Notes: generated by a model from the letters alone, not told the origin. 64,000 nt of DNA from Flavobacteriaceae bacterium (GCA_031277535.1 JAITMD010000017.1:1-64000), one strand, 5' to 3'. Positions 29,914-40,159 are shown, counted from the stretch's first letter. Made by a program: numbers and translations.

Positions 29914-30832
29914 GTCTACAATGGGCATTGTTGATCCGGGTGATCCTGATATGAATTGTAATTGTGGAGGGACAGTAACACCACTGAGTCAAATGTATAC
30001 CTCAGATCAAAGATATGATGTAAAAGCATATTTTGTTAGAAATGATACAAAATATACAATTCGAGGGAGTTTATATTTGATGCCAAAGTTTACTGCAAAT
30101 GCTACTACAGATAATGTTTTTGGTAATATTCCTGATTTATATTTAATACAAGATTTTCTTATAGATCCAGGGTATTGTAAACAATTTATTGCTGGTAATC
30201 TTACACAAAATCCAGATAGGTTTGTTTTTGAAAATGGAGATCAATTTTTTGGTAATAAGCATAATACTGTTAATAATTATCATAATGGTATTATATTAAA
30301 TGATAAATATAAATATTTTAGTGAATATCATAGCGATTCTAATAGTGCTTGGGACAATGTTCTTCCTACAAGTTTTTCGATTGTTAATAGCTCAAATAAA
30401 CCAGGAGGTACCGCATGGATAATGCTTTTTTATAAGTTAGCATTCATGAAGTTTATATTAATAGATGAATATGGTAATGAATCAGATGAGCATATAGTAT
30501 CTGTAGAAAATTGGGATGATCAATATAAGTATGGTACATCATCATCATTAATAGATTATTTTAGTAATGCGTCTATGTTTACAAGTAATATAACTACTAA
30601 ACCATGGGACTTACCAGCACCTCAATATTTTACTCTTCCTTTAGAAGTACCAAATACAAGTGTTGCTAAAGCAATTTACTATACATTGCAAGATGTTTAT
30701 TATAAAACGACAGATCATTCTTTTGGAGTAACAGGCTCTTTAAGACATATGCCTTTTGTTGTTAATCAAAATGATCCTATAGATAATCCTGATACATCTC
30801 CAGGATATATTATTAGTTTTGAATATTATTAA
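29825..30832 (+). CDS. Prophage lipoprotein, 'LPKF' family, member 3
   Basis: 335 residues. Its signal peptide and first mature residues are identical to those of member 2 (20684). It contains VRNDTKYTIRGSLYLMPKF, the family motif N-x-T...L-x-PKF, then a beta-rich, tyrosine-rich body and the C-terminal GSLRHMPFVV ... GYIISFEYY. It lies just after the lysis cassette and before a strong terminator, so it is either a late gene or a moron with promoter sequence in its leader. Surface localisation is inferred from the lipobox ALMFSC. Confidence 0.75.
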   Translation: MKKVLLVLALGALMFSCAKDEVSTSKNEGKSTMGIVDPGDPDMNCNCGGTVTPLSQMYTSDQRYDVKAYFVRNDTKYTIRGSLYLMPKFTANATTDNVFGNIPDLYLIQDFLIDPGYCKQFIAGNLTQNPDRFVFENGDQFFGNKHNTVNNYHNGIILNDKYKYFSEYHSDSNSAWDNVLPTSFSIVNSSNKPGGTAWIMLFYKLAFMKFILIDEYGNESDEHIVSVENWDDQYKYGTSSSLIDYFSNASMFTSNITTKPWDLPAPQYFTLPLEVPNTSVAKAIYYTLQDVYYKTTDHSFGVTGSLRHMPFVVNQNDPIDNPDTSPGYIISFEYY

Positions 30833-30852
30833 TTAGTTGAATCTAAGAGTGG

Positions 30853-30886
30853 AAAACCGATTACTTGAAAAGTAATCGGTTTTTTG
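30853..30886 (+). terminator. Strong intrinsic terminator
   Basis: AAAACCGATTACTT and AAGTAATCGGTTTT form a perfect 14-bp stem with a three-base loop region, followed by TTTTGTTTT. It ends the tail/lysis/lipoprotein segment. Confidence 0.9.
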
Positions 30887-30890
30887 TTTT

Positions 30891-30941
30891 ATATAAGTTT
30901 TATTAAAATTATATATTTAATATAAATATTATTTATCTTTG
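30891..30941 (+). promoter_or_regulatory. Late promoter P3 of the packaging operon
   Basis: ATATAAGTTTTAT (30891-30903) is followed by TATCTTTG (30934-30941), 25 bases before the ATG at 30966. Same motif pair as at P2, P4 and P5. Confidence 0.6.
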
Positions 30942-30965
30942 ATTTATTAAAAATAGTTTTTATCT

Positions 30966-31553
30966 ATGAAATCAATTGGAGATTTTATCATATTTACAGA
31001 TGTAGTATTTAATGAAACTTTTAAAACAGAAAGCGGTTTAGAACTATTTGCTGATAATCGTTTTTCTCAAAAGCTACTTGCTCAACGCGAAGTAGAAATT
31101 AAAGCTATGCCTTTGGAATATGAAGGAGAAGATATAGTTGGTTGGCAAGCTTTCATTGATCCTACTATTTATTTCCAAAACCTATACAATCATGGTAAAG
31201 GAGATAATAATGAGGTAGCAGGATATAAAGGACATTTCAAAGTGCAACCTAATATGATTATTGCTATTAGGAAAGATTCTAATTCGCAGTGGCAAGGATT
31301 TGAAGGTAATTTAATTGTAGAGCAAGTAATTGATTCGCAGGAAGAAAAGAAGTCTGGGCTAATCATATTAGATATTCCTAAATCAAATCCAGTTAAAGGA
31401 GTTGCTAAAGTTGTTGTTCCAAATGAAGAATTAGATGATGTTATTGTGGGAGATAAGATTCATTTTAATGACTATTATGGTGTAACTGTTTACTTGGATA
31501 ACAAGGAACTACTTTGGATAAGAACTAAGGATTGTTTAGCTAAAATTGAATAG
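30966..31553 (+). CDS. Phage protein, unknown (start of packaging operon)
   Basis: 195 residues. No hydrophobic span or signal. The N-terminus GDFIIFTDVVFNETFKTESGLELFADNRF and the C-terminus (KIHFNDYYGVTVYLDNKELLWIRTKDCLAKIE) resemble two half-copies of a small GroES/LysM-like beta barrel, but I cannot name a family. The tight gap (one base) to the next gene indicates co-translation. It is the first gene of the packaging operon, the usual location of a small terminase or head-assembly factor, but it has no helix-turn-helix. Confidence 0.55.
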   Translation: MKSIGDFIIFTDVVFNETFKTESGLELFADNRFSQKLLAQREVEIKAMPLEYEGEDIVGWQAFIDPTIYFQNLYNHGKGDNNEVAGYKGHFKVQPNMIIAIRKDSNSQWQGFEGNLIVEQVIDSQEEKKSGLIILDIPKSNPVKGVAKVVVPNEELDDVIVGDKIHFNDYYGVTVYLDNKELLWIRTKDCLAKIE

Positions 31554-31554
31554 T

Positions 31555-31905
31555 ATGAGTAACGGAAAATTACAAGAACAAAGAAAAGAAGAAATTCCAA
31601 CACTTATTGAGAAGTATAAAAAATTAGTAGATGATACTTTTAACACGGTATCTAAACCACTTCCATCTTTCTCTGATATTACAGATAAAGATGGAGATAT
31701 AATTAAAACAGCAGAGCAACAATTGTATTCTTTCTTAGGTGTTAGAGATTCTGCATTAGATAGGGCTGATAATATATTAGGTAAGATAAATGAATTAGAA
31801 AGGGAATTACACGATCCTACATTTTGGGATGTAGAAGAAGACAAGGAGGAGGCAAAACCCACTACAACTAAAAAGACTCCTTTGAAGAATTACACAAAAA
31901 AATAA
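31555..31905 (+). CDS. Coiled-coil phage protein (possible small terminase subunit)
   Basis: 116 residues from the ATG at 31555; an in-frame TTG upstream would overlap the preceding gene and is not needed. The protein is charged with helices (EIPTLIEKYKKLVDDTFNTV and LDRADNILGKINELERELHD) and an acidic tail with threonine/lysine. It precedes the large terminase by 44 bases. Position and helical character fit a small terminase subunit but no DNA-binding motif can be seen, so this is only a suggestion. Confidence 0.55.
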   Translation: MSNGKLQEQRKEEIPTLIEKYKKLVDDTFNTVSKPLPSFSDITDKDGDIIKTAEQQLYSFLGVRDSALDRADNILGKINELERELHDPTFWDVEEDKEEAKPTTTKKTPLKNYTKK

Positions 31906-31949
31906 CTGTCATTAAAAAGCCTATTGAAGTTTAATAACTGAAAATAGGA

Positions 31950-34181
31950 ATGTATTACTTAGGTACAAAAATTGAAAGAGTAGATGAAAAGCTCCGTATT
32001 GCCAAGAATAAAAACAAGTCTTGGGAGTATGGATATAATGCTGTTTTTGATATTGTAATCATATCAAAAGATGGTACTCTTGGAGATATTTATGAAGTCT
32101 ATGGAATACCAATCGGGCTACCTCAAATGCCTGATAAAAAGAATATCGTAAACCACGATAAGCAATCAAAGCAACAGAAATGGGTAAGGGAAGAATTACC
32201 TTCTGGTATGAATGCTGAAAATTGTTGGGATGATAAATACTCTGAATTTGTTGAACGCCAATTCAAATATCGAGAAGAAGGTGTTTGGATATTATTAAAT
32301 GACAAGCCAGTTTATATGACTGGTACTTATTGGCATTTCTTGCAATGGTTCCGTGAAGGTTCAGATTATCCAAAATTACGTATTATCCAAAATGAATTAA
32401 TGATATTTTGGGAAGCATGTAAAGCTGATGAACGTTGTTATGGAATGCAATATGTAAAGAATAGACGTTTCGGAGCTTCTGCACTTGGTAATAATGAAAT
32501 GCTTGAAAGCGGTTCTATCCATGAGAATAAAATTCTTGGTATGATATCCAAAAAAGGAGCTGATGCTAAGAAGATATTTAATCGTTTAGTTCGTGCATTT
32601 AAACGTTATCCTCCATTTTTTAAACCAGAAACAGATGGTACCAATACACCAAAGACTGAACTTGTATTTACAGAGCAAACCAAAAAGCGTAAACAAGGTG
32701 AAGCAGTAGAAGAAGGTCAAGGACTTGATACTTCTATATCTTGGCATAATACAGAAATGAATGCAATGGATGGAGAGGAGATATTTCGTTCTCTTCTCGA
32801 TGAATCTGGTAAGTACCCTAAAGAAGTTCCATTTGATGAGTATTGGCAAATTGTAAAAACAGCCCACCGTTTAGGTAGTAATATTGTCGGAAAGTCAATG
32901 GTAGTATCTACCGTGAATGCAATGAAAAAAGGAGGTGCAGGATTTAAAAAGATTTGGGATGATAGTAATGTTTTAAACAGAAACAAAAACGGACAAACAA
33001 AATCAGGTTTGTATAGAATATTCATTGCTGCAAAATACTGTCTTGAGGGTTTCTTTGATGAATATGGATTTTCTATTGTAGAAGACCCGAAAGAGCCTAC
33101 AGTAAATGACCTTGGTAAGAAAGTTTCTATTGGTGCAGATACATTCTTAAAACAAGAAATTGAAGCTTTAAAAGATGATCCTGAAAAAGAATATGAATTT
33201 AAACGTCAATTCCCTGATTCTCCTTCGGATGCTTTTAGAGATGAAAGTGATGATTGTGCTTTTAACCTGGTTCACTTAACAGAACAAATTGAACACAACT
33301 CAGAAGAACTTGATGAGGATGCAAACACTTATGTAAATGATGATGTTGAGAGAGGTAATTTCATTTGGAAAGATGGAGTTCAAGACACAGAAGTTATTTG
33401 GAAACCAGATCCTGTAACAGGTAGATTTTGGATAAAGAAAGGCTGCCATCCTCCACAAGATATAAGAAACATAAAAGAGAAAAAGACTTTAAATGGTGTT
33501 ACTGCATGGGCTCCTAAAAATGCAAATATGGGAGCTGGAGGAGTTGACCCATATAACCGTAGCAAAACAGTAGATGGGCGAGGCTCTCAAGGTTCTATCC
33601 ATATTGCAACTAAATATAATACACACTTCCCAAATAACACTTTTATAGTTGAGTATATCGACAGAGCAAAGAAAGTAGAATATTTCTTTGAAGATGTTAT
33701 TATGGTTCACGTTTATTACTCTATGCCTTTTCTGCCAGAGCTTTCAAATGAGAAGTTTTTGCAATATGTAAAAGATAGGGGATATCGTCATTTTGTCTTA
33801 AATAATCCTTTTAAAAAATGGAATGAATTAAGTCATACTGAAAAAGAGTATGGAGGTGTTCCTCCACAAGACAATAAAATAGGTGACCAACAATTTTATG
33901 CAATTGAAGCTTTTGTTGAGGACCATATTGGGGTTGCTCGAGATAATTCTAATCGACCAATTGGAGATATGGGGAATATGCCTTTTTCAAGAACTCTTAT
34001 ACAATGGAAAGATGTTGATCCAGCCAACAGAACAAAATACGATGCTTACATTTCTTCATCACTTGCACTACTTGCTAATCAACGTAGGGTAAAAGTCCAA
34101 TTAGAAGAACCTGAAAAACCTTTAGATATAAACCCATTTCAAACATACGATAACACCGGATATATTTCTCAAGCAATATGA
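31950..34181 (+). CDS. Large terminase subunit (TerL)
   Basis: 743 residues. A Walker-A-like segment KNRRFGASALG lies near residue 170, and Walker B is FRSLLDESGKYP near residue 280 (acidic DE pair). The nuclease half begins around residue 525 with GGVDPYNRSK, whose Asp is the first metal ligand, and continues to a Lys/Asp-rich C-terminus. The protein packages DNA into proheads by ATP-driven translocation and cuts concatemers. The length is above that of many TerL proteins (450-700), as in crAss-like phages. It overlaps the portal gene by four bases (ATGA). Confidence 0.9.
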   Translation: MYYLGTKIERVDEKLRIAKNKNKSWEYGYNAVFDIVIISKDGTLGDIYEVYGIPIGLPQMPDKKNIVNHDKQSKQQKWVREELPSGMNAENCWDDKYSEFVERQFKYREEGVWILLNDKPVYMTGTYWHFLQWFREGSDYPKLRIIQNELMIFWEACKADERCYGMQYVKNRRFGASALGNNEMLESGSIHENKILGMISKKGADAKKIFNRLVRAFKRYPPFFKPETDGTNTPKTELVFTEQTKKRKQGEAVEEGQGLDTSISWHNTEMNAMDGEEIFRSLLDESGKYPKEVPFDEYWQIVKTAHRLGSNIVGKSMVVSTVNAMKKGGAGFKKIWDDSNVLNRNKNGQTKSGLYRIFIAAKYCLEGFFDEYGFSIVEDPKEPTVNDLGKKVSIGADTFLKQEIEALKDDPEKEYEFKRQFPDSPSDAFRDESDDCAFNLVHLTEQIEHNSEELDEDANTYVNDDVERGNFIWKDGVQDTEVIWKPDPVTGRFWIKKGCHPPQDIRNIKEKKTLNGVTAWAPKNANMGAGGVDPYNRSKTVDGRGSQGSIHIATKYNTHFPNNTFIVEYIDRAKKVEYFFEDVIMVHVYYSMPFLPELSNEKFLQYVKDRGYRHFVLNNPFKKWNELSHTEKEYGGVPPQDNKIGDQQFYAIEAFVEDHIGVARDNSNRPIGDMGNMPFSRTLIQWKDVDPANRTKYDAYISSSLALLANQRRVKVQLEEPEKPLDINPFQTYDNTGYISQAI

Positions 34182-36577
34182 AACAAGAACAATTAAACAA
34201 CATAGATCCATTTGCTCCATTTGAACAAAAGAAAAGCAATCAATACGGTTTAAACGTGGCAAGATTTATTTCAAACCAATGGTTTGGAGGTAGTATTATT
34301 GGAAGTAATACCAATTGCTCATTTATGACAAGGCGAGAGTACATCTTAAATAAACGCAAATTTGTTAGAGGGGAAAAAGATGTATCTCAGTTCAAGAAAC
34401 TCTTGTCTTCAAATAAGAATAGTTTGAAGTATATGAACATTGATTTTAGGTATATCAATATCGCGAGAAAGTTTACCAACATAGTTATAAATGGTATGTC
34501 TCCTGAGAACTACTCTTTAGATATTCGTTCAACAGACAAAATAACTGTTAGGTTGAAAGAAGAAAAAATGAACGATTATAGAAAGTATATGGCAAGTAGT
34601 TCTTTACTTAAAGGTGTTCAAAATGAAATGGGAATAGATTTTATGCCTAAATCATTTGTTCCAGAAGATGAAGAAGAACTTGAGCTATTTATGGCTATTA
34701 AAGATAGACCTAAAATTGAAATTGCAGAGGAACTACTTATAGATTGGATTCTAAAAACAAATGATTGGCTTGCATTAGACGCTCAATTGAGAGCTGATTT
34801 AGTCAATTGTGGGATAATGATTTCACGTGTTTATACAGATAAAAGTGATGGTGTTAAGTTAGCCTATGTTGATCCTGAGAATTATGTACACTCTTTTGTC
34901 AAGAAAAATAATTTTGATGATAAGTTTTACGAAGGTGTAGTTGATACTATCACAGTAGGTGATTTGATTAGAGAAAGTGGTTTAGGATTAGAACAAGCAA
35001 GAGAAGTTGCTAAAGGATATGGTTATAGTTGGTCACAAGGCTTGACTCCTGTACAAAATTATGAGAGGTTATTAGGGTATAAAGTAGATGTACTTCGTTT
35101 TGCTTGGAAGACTATAAAAACAATCAAGTACAAACAGAAGATTCGCAAAGGAGAGGTTATTAAATTATCAAAGAGAAACGATGATTTTAAGGCTCCTAAA
35201 AAAGATGATGTTGGAACATTAGACAAAACATTTGATTGTTGGTTTGAAGGTAATTATGTGATTGGTTCAGATTATCTATATGGATGGAAAGAGTGTGAAA
35301 ATCTATATGATGATGTAATGAATAAAGCAATGAGCCCTTTCTTAACTCATGCTTTGGATATATACAATAACAAACTATACTCATTTACTGATGAGATAGA
35401 AGTTATATCTGATGGAATGCAATTAACAGCTTTGAAGATTAAAAAACTACTAAGCGAATTAAGGTCAGATGTTATCGAAATAGATTTGAACTCATTGGCT
35501 GAGTTGCCAAGCGAAGGAGGAACAAAAAGAGCTGCTTGGCAAGAAGCATTTGATTTATTCGAAACAAAGAGTATTGTTCTTAAAAAGCGAGTAGATATGG
35601 GAGAATACGGGATTAAAGAAACTCCTGCAGTTAGCGTTAAACCTTCTGGACAAGGGCAACAAATAGTTGTGTTATTGAACAGTTGGGCAAATGATTACAA
35701 TCTTATTCGAGAGAATACAGGTATTAACCCAGCTGTAGATGGCTCTATTTCTTCAGATGCTTTAGTTGGAGTTTCTGAAATGAATAGGTTAGCAGGAAAC
35801 AGAGCTACAAAGGATATTGTAGATACTTGGATTAGATTCCGTTTAAAACTAAGCGAATTGATTTCAACTCGTATTCAATCTATTTATAACTATTCGGAAG
35901 CTTCTCATATAAGAAAGCTTTATGATAATGTAATTTCAAAACACTTCAATGATCACTTATCTATTTTAAAAAATCGACACTTACATGAGTTTGGATTTAC
36001 ATTCAATATTGTTCCTGCAATAGAAGCATTACAAGAATTTAGAGAGGATATGTCTATTGCTTTAAATGATGGTTCTATTAGTGTGGAAGAAAAGTCAGAA
36101 GCAATAAACATCTTTAAAGTCAATCCTAAACTTGCTAAGCAGTATTTAGCCTATCGACGCAGAAAGAATATGCAAATGAAGTCAGAGGAAAACGAAAGAA
36201 TGCTACAGGTTAAGTCTCAAAATGACGCAATGGCTGCACAAGCAAAAACGCAAGCAGAAACAGAAGCATATCAATTTAAAAAACAGATTGATTTGCAATT
36301 TGAGTCCGAAATGGCTCAGATAGAATTAATGAAGCTAAAAGCTACAAATGAAATAAACTCCTCTAAAGAAGATAAGGAATTTCAACAAGAAGTATATCTC
36401 GCTCAGATTGCATCTAAAGGAAAGGAATCATTGGAAGCTTATAAAGAAGATAGGAAAGACGAAAGAACAAAGAAACAAGCAAGCCAACAAAGCAAAATGA
36501 TTACTCAAAGACATAACAATACAGAACCTATTGACTTTGAGGATAGTGATTGGTTTGGTGATGAAATAGATATATAA
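34178..36577 (+). CDS. Portal protein
   Basis: 799 residues. It follows TerL and overlaps it (ATGA). The N-terminus has a short acidic start and a basic region, the middle is mixed alpha/beta with repeated YDDVMNKA, and the last 150 residues are a long charged coiled coil (NAMAAQAKTQAETEAYQFKKQIDLQFESEMAQ), typical of portals with helical barrels. Size, order and coiled-coil end all match the portal ring of podoviruses of this group. Function: dodecameric ring for DNA entry and tail attachment. Confidence 0.85.
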   Translation: MKQEQLNNIDPFAPFEQKKSNQYGLNVARFISNQWFGGSIIGSNTNCSFMTRREYILNKRKFVRGEKDVSQFKKLLSSNKNSLKYMNIDFRYINIARKFTNIVINGMSPENYSLDIRSTDKITVRLKEEKMNDYRKYMASSSLLKGVQNEMGIDFMPKSFVPEDEEELELFMAIKDRPKIEIAEELLIDWILKTNDWLALDAQLRADLVNCGIMISRVYTDKSDGVKLAYVDPENYVHSFVKKNNFDDKFYEGVVDTITVGDLIRESGLGLEQAREVAKGYGYSWSQGLTPVQNYERLLGYKVDVLRFAWKTIKTIKYKQKIRKGEVIKLSKRNDDFKAPKKDDVGTLDKTFDCWFEGNYVIGSDYLYGWKECENLYDDVMNKAMSPFLTHALDIYNNKLYSFTDEIEVISDGMQLTALKIKKLLSELRSDVIEIDLNSLAELPSEGGTKRAAWQEAFDLFETKSIVLKKRVDMGEYGIKETPAVSVKPSGQGQQIVVLLNSWANDYNLIRENTGINPAVDGSISSDALVGVSEMNRLAGNRATKDIVDTWIRFRLKLSELISTRIQSIYNYSEASHIRKLYDNVISKHFNDHLSILKNRHLHEFGFTFNIVPAIEALQEFREDMSIALNDGSISVEEKSEAINIFKVNPKLAKQYLAYRRRKNMQMKSEENERMLQVKSQNDAMAAQAKTQAETEAYQFKKQIDLQFESEMAQIELMKLKATNEINSSKEDKEFQQEVYLAQIASKGKESLEAYKEDRKDERTKKQASQQSKMITQRHNNTEPIDFEDSDWFGDEIDI

Positions 36578-36590
36578 AATATTTCTATAC

Positions 36591-36646
36591 AAGTTTTATA
36601 TTAAATAGGTTTTATTTATTATATTTGAAATTAATATAAGTTTTAT
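36591..36646 (+). promoter_or_regulatory. Late promoter P4 before the scaffold/capsid genes
   Basis: AAGTTTTATA (36591-36600) lies upstream of TATATTTG (36620-36627), and ATATAAGTTTTAT (36634-36646) lies just downstream, 14 bases before the ATG. This is the most motif-dense of the late promoters and serves the most abundant virion proteins. Confidence 0.6.
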
Positions 36647-36659
36647 TTATAGTTTTGTT

Positions 36660-37700
36660 ATGTCAGTAGAAAATAATAATCAAGATTTACCAGATTTAGG
36701 TAATCCGCCTGCTTCTAATGAGGAAGGTCAAAACGCTATTCAATATAGTGACGAAGGTGTTTTTCAGTATTTGAAAGACAAGGGATATGAAGGAAATGCA
36801 ATAGACGACATCTTTGCTAAACCTGAACCAGTAATCGAAACTAAGGAAGTAAACCCTTGGCAAGATGTAATGGACGAAGGAGATGTTGCTTATTTGACAT
36901 ACAAGAAAGAAACAGGAAGAGGACGTAAAGAATACGAATCTTTACAGACTAATCTTGACGAAGTTTCTCCTTTAGAATTTGCACGTCAGCAAGTTATTAA
37001 TGAAAGTGGAATGAAGCTTTCTAAAGAACAAATTGATGAATATCTTGAAAGCGAATTAGGTATTAATGATTTATCTGAACTTAACACAAGCGATTTAGTT
37101 AAGCTCTCAAAATATGGTAAACCTATTAAAGATGCTCGTTTAGAAGAACAATCAAAATATAAACAACCACTTCCTAAAACTGAGGTTCCTCAGAATCAAA
37201 ATACAAATCAGGATGAATATGTACAGTTGGCCAATGGTACATTTATGAAAAAATCTGATTTTGAAACTGCTCAACAAAACCAAATCAATCACAATAAAAT
37301 GGTACAAGAAGCTGTGAACAGTGTTACAGCTACTTCATTTAAAATTGCAATAGATGATAATGGAGAGCAAAAAGAATTGAACTATGACTATAACTATTCA
37401 GATACCGACAGGAGCAGTGCTATGTCAATGGTTACTGATTTAGGAAAGTATGTTCAAGACACTTATCAAAGCGAACAAGGATTTAATCACAAGAGATTTG
37501 CTGAGGATGTTTTTTGGTTAGATCCAAAAAACAGAGGGGCTGTTATTAATTCGATTGCTCATAAAGTAAGAGCAGAAGCAATTGAAGAGGTAATGAAAGA
37601 ACGTGGAAATGTTGATTATGAAAATAGAAACAACAATCTGTCAAACCAAGAAAAGCCAAAAATAATGACTGTAAAGGAAATATTTAATCAAAATAGGTAA
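36660..37700 (+). CDS. Candidate scaffold/head-assembly protein
   Basis: 346 residues, acidic and mostly helical and disordered, with glutamine/asparagine-rich stretches (NQNTNQDEYVQL) and a final basic tail (NLSNQEKPKIMTVKEIFNQNR). There is a long helix pair in the middle with FARQQVINESGMKLSKEQIDEYLESELG. It lies directly before the capsid gene (five-base gap), the usual place of the scaffold. No protease domain is seen. Assignment by position and composition. Confidence 0.65.
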   Translation: MSVENNNQDLPDLGNPPASNEEGQNAIQYSDEGVFQYLKDKGYEGNAIDDIFAKPEPVIETKEVNPWQDVMDEGDVAYLTYKKETGRGRKEYESLQTNLDEVSPLEFARQQVINESGMKLSKEQIDEYLESELGINDLSELNTSDLVKLSKYGKPIKDARLEEQSKYKQPLPKTEVPQNQNTNQDEYVQLANGTFMKKSDFETAQQNQINHNKMVQEAVNSVTATSFKIAIDDNGEQKELNYDYNYSDTDRSSAMSMVTDLGKYVQDTYQSEQGFNHKRFAEDVFWLDPKNRGAVINSIAHKVRAEAIEEVMKERGNVDYENRNNNLSNQEKPKIMTVKEIFNQNR

Positions 37701-37705
37701 CAACT

Positions 37706-39067
37706 ATGGCTTTTGACTTAAAAGAAAACAACTTATCAGGATTGTCTATTATAGATAATACAAAAAATGAGTTGGTGGCGACACCATATAACTTCATTAG
37801 TTTGTATGATTATGCGATGCATTATCAACCTGAGTTAATTCCAGACCTTGTTTATGCTAACGGTAAAGGTTCTATATTAGGATTTTTACGAGCTACAGCA
37901 GGAAGTACTGGTCGTGGATATGAATCTGACATGATTCAACACGCAGAAGTAAATCGTTTACATAACTCTGTTAAAGGAGTTACTATTGTAAATAACGAGT
38001 TTACTTGCCCTCAACCTCATAACTTACGAGTAAATGATGTTGTGAAAATTTCTGATGGAGAAAATGAGTATCAAGCAATTGTCTCTCAAATTATTTCTAA
38101 AACAAAATTTATAGGACTTAATGATGCTGTAGGGGATTTTCCGACAGTACCAGTTACTATAAATGCTGATTTTTCTTCTCGTTTCTTAAAAGGAGATAAA
38201 GGGTTTAAAGAAGGAAAACATTGGAAGCCTACAATTTATACTAATCATACTCATATTTTTAAAGAGTATTATGGTATTGCTGATTCTGATTTAGCTCATA
38301 AAACTTGGATTAATACTCCAGAAGGGCCTCGTTGGTTTAACTTGGAAATGGAACGAACAAATACTTTGTTTGATAATAAAAACGAGTTAACATTCTTGAC
38401 TCATGAAAGAGCCGCAGATAACGCAGCTTCGACTAAAGCTGGTTTTGCTCAAGGTATGAATGGAGTAATTCCACTTATAGAATCAAGAGGGAATGTTTCA
38501 AATGATTTTATTGAATCTTTAGATGATTTATCTAATATAGCTTTAAGATTAAAGCAACAAGGTACATGTAAGGAACTTACTATGTGGATGGGGCATGAAC
38601 AGATGGCTAAAATTAGAAAAATGGCTTCTGGAATTAACGCTTCATTTGTAAACGGTTCTCATTACGGAGTTTTCAATAACAACAAGGATATGGCATTGAA
38701 TTTAGATTTCGTTTCTATATTCATTGATGGAGTTCAATTCCACTTTGTTTCTTGGGCTATATTGGATGATCCTACATTATTAGGGGCTAAAAACTTCGAT
38801 AAGACTTCATTTGCTTATGTAGCTGTTCCTTCTGGTAATACTTCTGTTACTGAAAATGGAAAATCAGTAAGTAAGCCATATTTAGAATTACGTTACCGTA
38901 AGAATGAATTAGTGAACAGACAGAAGGAGGTTAAGTTCTTTGGTAAGTTTGGTCAGCAAGTAGAAGACGATAAGTCATTTGTTACTTATTTAACAGAAGG
39001 TACTGTTGATATTGCAGCTGCAAACAACTTCTTTGTAGGTAGAAAATCTGATAGTTTCTATCTGTAA
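37706..39067 (+). CDS. Major capsid protein (HK97-like expected)
   Basis: 453 residues, no signal peptide, mixed alpha/beta, moderately acidic. It lies downstream of TerL, portal and the scaffold candidate, and just before a hairpin terminator. The sequence carries an N-terminal arm, long helices and a C-terminal beta region (SKPYLELRYRKNELVNRQKEVKFFGKFG), compatible with a capsid subunit. No family motif can be read by eye; the call rests on order, size and high-expression context. A GroES-like protein in the same prophage may assist its folding. Confidence 0.75.
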   Translation: MAFDLKENNLSGLSIIDNTKNELVATPYNFISLYDYAMHYQPELIPDLVYANGKGSILGFLRATAGSTGRGYESDMIQHAEVNRLHNSVKGVTIVNNEFTCPQPHNLRVNDVVKISDGENEYQAIVSQIISKTKFIGLNDAVGDFPTVPVTINADFSSRFLKGDKGFKEGKHWKPTIYTNHTHIFKEYYGIADSDLAHKTWINTPEGPRWFNLEMERTNTLFDNKNELTFLTHERAADNAASTKAGFAQGMNGVIPLIESRGNVSNDFIESLDDLSNIALRLKQQGTCKELTMWMGHEQMAKIRKMASGINASFVNGSHYGVFNNNKDMALNLDFVSIFIDGVQFHFVSWAILDDPTLLGAKNFDKTSFAYVAVPSGNTSVTENGKSVSKPYLELRYRKNELVNRQKEVKFFGKFGQQVEDDKSFVTYLTEGTVDIAAANNFFVGRKSDSFYL

Positions 39068-39076
39068 TATAAATAA

Positions 39077-39110
39077 GAGATAGGGGGGGGTTCTTCCTAT
39101 CTCATTTTAT
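39077..39110 (+). terminator. Hairpin after the capsid gene, probably a leaky terminator
   Basis: GAGATAGG and CCTATCTC pair perfectly, with eight consecutive G spanning the stem top and the loop. The following ATTTTATT is only moderately T-rich, so partial read-through into the next genes is likely, leaving the capsid mRNA as the dominant product. Confidence 0.6.
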
Positions 39111-39130
39111 TAATCAATAAAAAATAAAAG

Positions 39131-40159
39131 ATGTCAAATACAACAACATTCGTCTTACTAAAAGGCAATCCTACAAGTTGGAGTGTTAAGCAGAATGGCT
39201 TAATGATTGAAAAAAAAGGAGTCGGCTTAAAGTTTGCTGCATACTTTCCAGGTCAGGATTCAATATTTGTTGAGGATATAAAAAACAAAGATTTAAAACC
39301 TCAATTGATTCCTGCTTTTGAGTTTAATCCATCAACTAACAAAACAGAATTAACCATACCTAATACAGATGTTAACCTTATTACTTTATTAAAGTTACAC
39401 CCGCATTATGGTAAAAAGTTTGAGGTGTTTAGTGAAGAAATAGAAAGCGAAAGAGCTTTATCTAAATACAATAACATTGAAAAAGCATTGAAATTACTTG
39501 AGTCAGCAAATGATTTAGAGGTAAAAGCTAAAGGTGTTGTTGTTTTAGGTGTTGATGCGATGCATTATGTTCCTTCTGTTGCAATGTCTAAAATGAAAGA
39601 AGTAGCATTTAACAATCCTACTCAAGTCATTTCTAAAATTGAAGGCATTGATTACGAATCACAATTTATAGCGGCTAAAGCTTTTATTGAAAGAATCATA
39701 AAAACAAATATTGGACATACTGCTGTAGTTTGGTCAGATACTGAAAATATAATCACAACATTAGGTACTGGCGAAATAGGAGTTGAAAAGCTTGGAAGAT
39801 TGCTTGCTCAAAGCAATGAACAAAGTTATAATATGTTGCAGATTATTTCTCAAAAATTAGGCTTTGAAACACAATCAGAAGCACAAACACAATCAGCACC
39901 TGTTAATGATGTTTCAGATCAAGAGCTAAAAGAGAAGGATGCAGAAATTGAAAAACTTAAAGCAGAATTAGAAGCTGTAAAACAAAAAAGTATTCAAGAG
40001 ATAAACCCTCCAACACAGACAGAAAGTACAGAACAAACTGTAACTGATGAAATGACTTTAGAAGAAGCTACTGAAAAGTACATTGAAAAGTTTGGGAAAG
40101 AACCTGGTCCTACTGTGAAAAACGACCTTGAGTGGATTTTGAAAAAACTAAAAGAATAA
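39131..40159 (+). CDS. Putative virion protein with coiled coil
   Basis: 342 residues. The N-terminus starts with SNTTTFVLLKGNPTSWSVKQNGLMIEKKG, a beta-like segment; the middle is mixed. A coiled coil near residues 265-295 (LKEKDAEIEKLKAELEAVKQK) precedes a small C-terminal helical motif (TLEEATEKYIEKFGKEPGPTVKNDLEWILKKLKE) seen in many Bacteroidota phage and plasmid proteins. It lies between two terminators (39077 and 40165), so it can be expressed at a distinct level. Possibly a head decoration or auxiliary protein; inference by location. Confidence 0.6.
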   Translation: MSNTTTFVLLKGNPTSWSVKQNGLMIEKKGVGLKFAAYFPGQDSIFVEDIKNKDLKPQLIPAFEFNPSTNKTELTIPNTDVNLITLLKLHPHYGKKFEVFSEEIESERALSKYNNIEKALKLLESANDLEVKAKGVVVLGVDAMHYVPSVAMSKMKEVAFNNPTQVISKIEGIDYESQFIAAKAFIERIIKTNIGHTAVVWSDTENIITTLGTGEIGVEKLGRLLAQSNEQSYNMLQIISQKLGFETQSEAQTQSAPVNDVSDQELKEKDAEIEKLKAELEAVKQKSIQEINPPTQTESTEQTVTDEMTLEEATEKYIEKFGKEPGPTVKNDLEWILKKLKE